A stretch of DNA of 64,000 nucleotides. Source: Reichenbachiella faecimaris (GTDB lineage: Bacteria > Bacteroidota > Bacteroidia > Cytophagales > Cyclobacteriaceae). The notes below the pieces were generated by a model. The model was not told the origin of the DNA. It did not search any database and worked only from the letters and a program-made list of their open reading frames with translations. The stretch is from NCBI RefSeq assembly GCF_900176375.1, contig NZ_FWYF01000002.1:656161-720160 (forward strand), written 5' to 3'. Shown here piece by piece: positions 61,359-64,000 of this stretch; position 1 is the first letter of the stretch, and each line of letters starts with the position of its first letter. The position numbers were made by a program, and so were the translations under genes.

Positions 61359-62213
61359 CTAGAAACTATAGGCCGTAAAGCCATCTGAAAATTCTTCCTC
61401 AGAGAGTTGAGGGTTGATTTCTACATTTCTGAATTCGTATTTTTCGAAAAGGCCTTGTTCGTCATATACCTCCAACTTCAATGGAATTTGCCTTTTTTGG
61501 TCAATAAACAATACCATTTTGGCTGCATAGTCAGAAGGCATTAGGATAATGTCTCCTTCTTTGATTTGTCCAAATATGCCTATCGTTTTGTTTTTTTCAT
61601 AGATCATATACTCGTTGAGTCTATTTTTTAAAGCAATGCTAGAAATGCTCTCCCCTTTCTTCACTACATGATTGGAGTAAGTAAAATTGGGGTTTACCAT
61701 TGAGACGATATCGCAAGGTTGCCCGTGGAGTGAGCCAGTGCCATGGTCATTTAATAATTCTGAAATGCCGTCTTTGTGTTTATAAAATAGGTACTCCATT
61801 ACTGAAACCACATAATCGTACCCTCCTTCAAGAATGGTGTGATGCTGATCTTTTCGCATCAATTCGCCGTTAGGATCAAGTTTCAAATTAACCCACGGGA
61901 ATCCATTTGGGTTGACTAGTGCTTTTTTTTCGTCCAATGGGTGCGGATACAGCACTTCAATCCCAGCATTGGGAGCCAATTCTTTAAGATAGATTTTATA
62001 AGGTCTTCTATGAATTTTAATTGAATAGTGATTTTCTACATAAGAACCATTGATTCGTTCTGAACGAACCAGTTCGTATTTAAGTGACTCAATATGTCTG
62101 GTAGCCTCAAATACTTCACGCACTTTTTCAGGAGCCGATTTTTTACTCGGATCTGTAAAACTTAGTGAAACTATTGCAAAAAAGGCAACTAACCAGAATT
62201 GAGACTTCATCAT
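61359..62213 (-). CDS. Exported DUF1571-like protein with a LysM-type segment
   Basis: 284 residues. Signal peptide about 1-20, a DUF1571-type region (VREVFEATRHIESLKYELVRSERINGSYVENHYSIKIHRRPYKIYLKE, then EVLYPH) and, at about 185-235, a LysM-like segment VKKGESISSIALKNRLNEYMIYEKNKTIGIFGQIKEGDIILMP. The LysM-like part suggests peptidoglycan binding. Convergent with the rhomboid gene, one base apart. Single gene. Confidence 0.8.
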   Translation of the reverse strand: MMKSQFWLVAFFAIVSLSFTDPSKKSAPEKVREVFEATRHIESLKYELVRSERINGSYVENHYSIKIHRRPYKIYLKELAPNAGIEVLYPHPLDEKKALVNPNGFPWVNLKLDPNGELMRKDQHHTILEGGYDYVVSVMEYLFYKHKDGISELLNDHGTGSLHGQPCDIVSMVNPNFTYSNHVVKKGESISSIALKNRLNEYMIYEKNKTIGIFGQIKEGDIILMPSDYAAKMVLFIDQKRQIPLKLEVYDEQGLFEKYEFRNVEINPQLSEEEFSDGFTAYSF

Positions 62214-62320
62214 ATTATTTCAATAAGCCAGAAATGGCATTCTTACTTATGACAAATAATAAAAGGCACACCCCCAAATGCTTTTCTATTTTGTAAATTG
62301 CCCGCAAAATCCAAGATGCT

Positions 62321-64000
62321 ATGAAAAAGTTTATTACCCTGATTTGTTTGTCTTTATCACTTCATACAGTTTTCGCCCAGAATGTAATGACTCCGGAATT
62401 GTTATGGAGTCTGGGTCGGGTGAGTGGAATAGGAATTTCCACTGATGGCAATTCCATCGTTTATGCCGTCACCCAATATGACATAGCTACTAATGATAAA
62501 AACACGGAATATTTCTCAATTCCTGTTTTAGGAGGAGCCCCTTCCAAGATAGATGATCCTTTCAAATTATTAGCTGATCAGAGTATTTCACCTAACGGTA
62601 AGTACAAGGTTTATCATCGTCCTGTGAAGATTTATAGTGCAACAGGAAAAGATTATTATCCTGAATTGGACAAATCGGAAGTGCAAATTTACAATGATCT
62701 GATGTACAGACATTGGGATACCTGGGCGGACGGTACTTATAATCATGTGTTCATGAGTAAAGTGGACGGAACCGATGAAGTGGACATTATGAAAAACAAA
62801 ACGTTTCATAGCCCAACCAAACCATTTGGGGATGAGACAGATTATATCTGGAGCCACAAGGGCGGAAAAATTTTGTATGTAACAAAAGCTAAGGCAGGCT
62901 CAGCCTATGCTACAAGTACGAATACAGATATTTTTTCATACGACCTCCATACACTCACTACAACAAACCTAACCAAAGGTATGCTGGGCTATGACAACAA
63001 TCCAGCATATTCTAAGTATGGCATACTTGCTTGGTTGAGCATGAAAACAAGTGGATATGAATCGGACAAAACAGATATTGTGATTTCGGATCGATATGGA
63101 AAAAGAAACTTAACAGAGGGCTGGGATGGAACTGTGGATAGTTTCAAATGGTCTGAAGACGGCAAAACGATTTATTTCATCGCGCCATTTGGAGGAGAAA
63201 AACATCTCTTTTCTGTGGACTATCCAGGAAAATCTAAGAAGCTTCCAGTAGTAAAGCAGATTACCCAAGGGCAATTTGACGTAACAGGTATTGTGGGTCA
63301 AAACGGAAAGCAAATCATTGTATCGCGAACAGATATGAATCATGCGACAGAACTTTTCACGGTCAACCTTAGTGACGGTAAAATGAAACAACTGACGCAT
63401 GTGAATGACGAAAGGTACCAGTCTATTGGCCTAGGTAAAGTAGAAAAAAGAATGATCACCACTACAGACAATAAACAAATGGTGACGTGGGTAATTTACC
63501 CACCTGATTTCGACCCAGCCAAAAAATACCCAACCTTGTTGTACTGTCAAGGTGGTCCTCACGGCCCATTATCTCAGTTTTATTCATTTAGATGGAATTT
63601 TCAGCTGATGGCGGCTCAAGGTTACATTGTAGTAGCACCAAATCGAAGAGGTATGCATGGCCATGGGGTAGAGTGGAATGATCAAATCAGTAAAGATTAT
63701 GGGGGGCAGAATATCCAGGATTATTTATCAGCTATAGATATAATGGCAAAAGAGCCATTTGTAGACGAAAATAGATTGGGAGCTGTGGGAGCCAGCTATG
63801 GAGGCTATTCAGTTTTTTACTTGGCAGGAATGCACAACAAAAGATTCAAAACTTTTATATCTCATGATGGCATTTTCAACTGGAGAAGCATGTATGGTAC
63901 CACAGAAGAGATGTTTTTTGTCGATTGGGAAATTGGAGGCCCCTATTGGGAAAAGGATAATGCCGCAGCTCAAAAGTCTTATGCGGAATTTAATCCAATT
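62321..64000 (+). CDS. S9-family prolyl oligopeptidase-type peptidase (3' end cut by window)
   Basis: Open frame of 560 codons running off the window. Signal peptide about 1-20 (ends VFAQ), then a seven-bladed propeller region (to about 400), then the alpha/beta hydrolase. The nucleophile elbow is GASYGGYS with Ser492, preceded by the oxyanion segment NRRGMHGHG. The catalytic Asp and His lie beyond the window end. Resembles secreted dipeptidyl-peptidase/acylaminoacyl-peptidase types in Bacteroidota. Confidence 0.93.
   Translation, partial: MKKFITLICLSLSLHTVFAQNVMTPELLWSLGRVSGIGISTDGNSIVYAVTQYDIATNDKNTEYFSIPVLGGAPSKIDDPFKLLADQSISPNGKYKVYHRPVKIYSATGKDYYPELDKSEVQIYNDLMYRHWDTWADGTYNHVFMSKVDGTDEVDIMKNKTFHSPTKPFGDETDYIWSHKGGKILYVTKAKAGSAYATSTNTDIFSYDLHTLTTTNLTKGMLGYDNNPAYSKYGILAWLSMKTSGYESDKTDIVISDRYGKRNLTEGWDGTVDSFKWSEDGKTIYFIAPFGGEKHLFSVDYPGKSKKLPVVKQITQGQFDVTGIVGQNGKQIIVSRTDMNHATELFTVNLSDGKMKQLTHVNDERYQSIGLGKVEKRMITTTDNKQMVTWVIYPPDFDPAKKYPTLLYCQGGPHGPLSQFYSFRWNFQLMAAQGYIVVAPNRRGMHGHGVEWNDQISKDYGGQNIQDYLSAIDIMAKEPFVDENRLGAVGASYGGYSVFYLAGMHNKRFKTFISHDGIFNWRSMYGTTEEMFFVDWEIGGPYWEKDNAAAQKSYAEFNPI

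Noticed and set aside
1-64000. Defence islands, prophage, IS elements or CRISPR arrays
   Set aside because: No transposase, integrase, phage structural, Cas or recognised defence gene is present, and no spaced direct repeats were seen.

Overview
The window is a piece of a Bacteroidota chromosome, most likely from a gliding, possibly marine member of the Cytophagales. Several things point there: a GldJ-type gliding/type IX secretion lipoprotein, proteins ending in type IX sorting domains, the large orphan FtsX-type permease, DUF4175, many lipoproteins, and repeated exact matches to the Bacteroidota promoter -7 box TAnnTTTG upstream of genes. I see no rRNA or tRNA gene, no CRISPR array, no transposase, no phage gene and no recognisable defence cluster. 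Almost all of the window is ordinary chromosomal coding sequence.

Left part (1-20 kb): mixed single genes and short operons. They are a partial glycerophosphodiesterase, a PLP-dependent Thr/Ser dehydratase-type enzyme, an S1/P1 nuclease, an FtsX-type permease, an M64 metallopeptidase lipoprotein, mfd with a repeat-rich 533-base upstream region, a three-gene minus-strand set (metallo-beta-lactamase fold, 3'-5' exonuclease, methyltransferase), clpB, and an orphan Tat-lipoprotein TRAP binding protein. 20-28 kb carries small enzymes, an MFS exporter and a fatty-acid beta-oxidation operon (MarR regulator, fused hydroxyacyl-CoA dehydrogenase/enoyl-CoA hydratase, thiolase). That operon has a 36-base palindromic operator and a frameshifted four-helix-bundle gene inserted in it.

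Centre (29.6-40.5 kb): the most interesting part. A 382-base AT-rich gap at 29611-29992 holds three exact DnaA boxes and several near matches. The G/C bias of the plus strand reverses across it although genes on both sides are on the same strand. A pair of ParB-binding parS-type palindromes lies 4.5 kb away, upstream of mnmG. I read this as the replication origin region of the chromosome. The block to its right is one probable eight-gene minus-strand operon: hypothetical, family-5 binding lipoprotein, DUF4175, RsbW-like ATPase, ybeY, mnmG, methyltransferase, Ig-like lipoprotein. If the origin call is right, this operon is transcribed head-on to replication.

Right part (40.5-64 kb): comF and gldJ, an ECF-like sigma factor, a two-lobe aspartic protease homologue with an altered second motif, a beta-propeller with both lipobox and type IX sorting domain, a second membrane-anchored glycerophosphodiesterase, a SulP transporter, a TetR-fabF pair with a clear operator inside the promoter, rnr plus a polyprenyl synthetase preceded by a long structured leader, an outer-membrane barrel with a lipoprotein, a rhomboid protease, a DUF1571/LysM-type protein and a C-terminally cut S9 peptidase.
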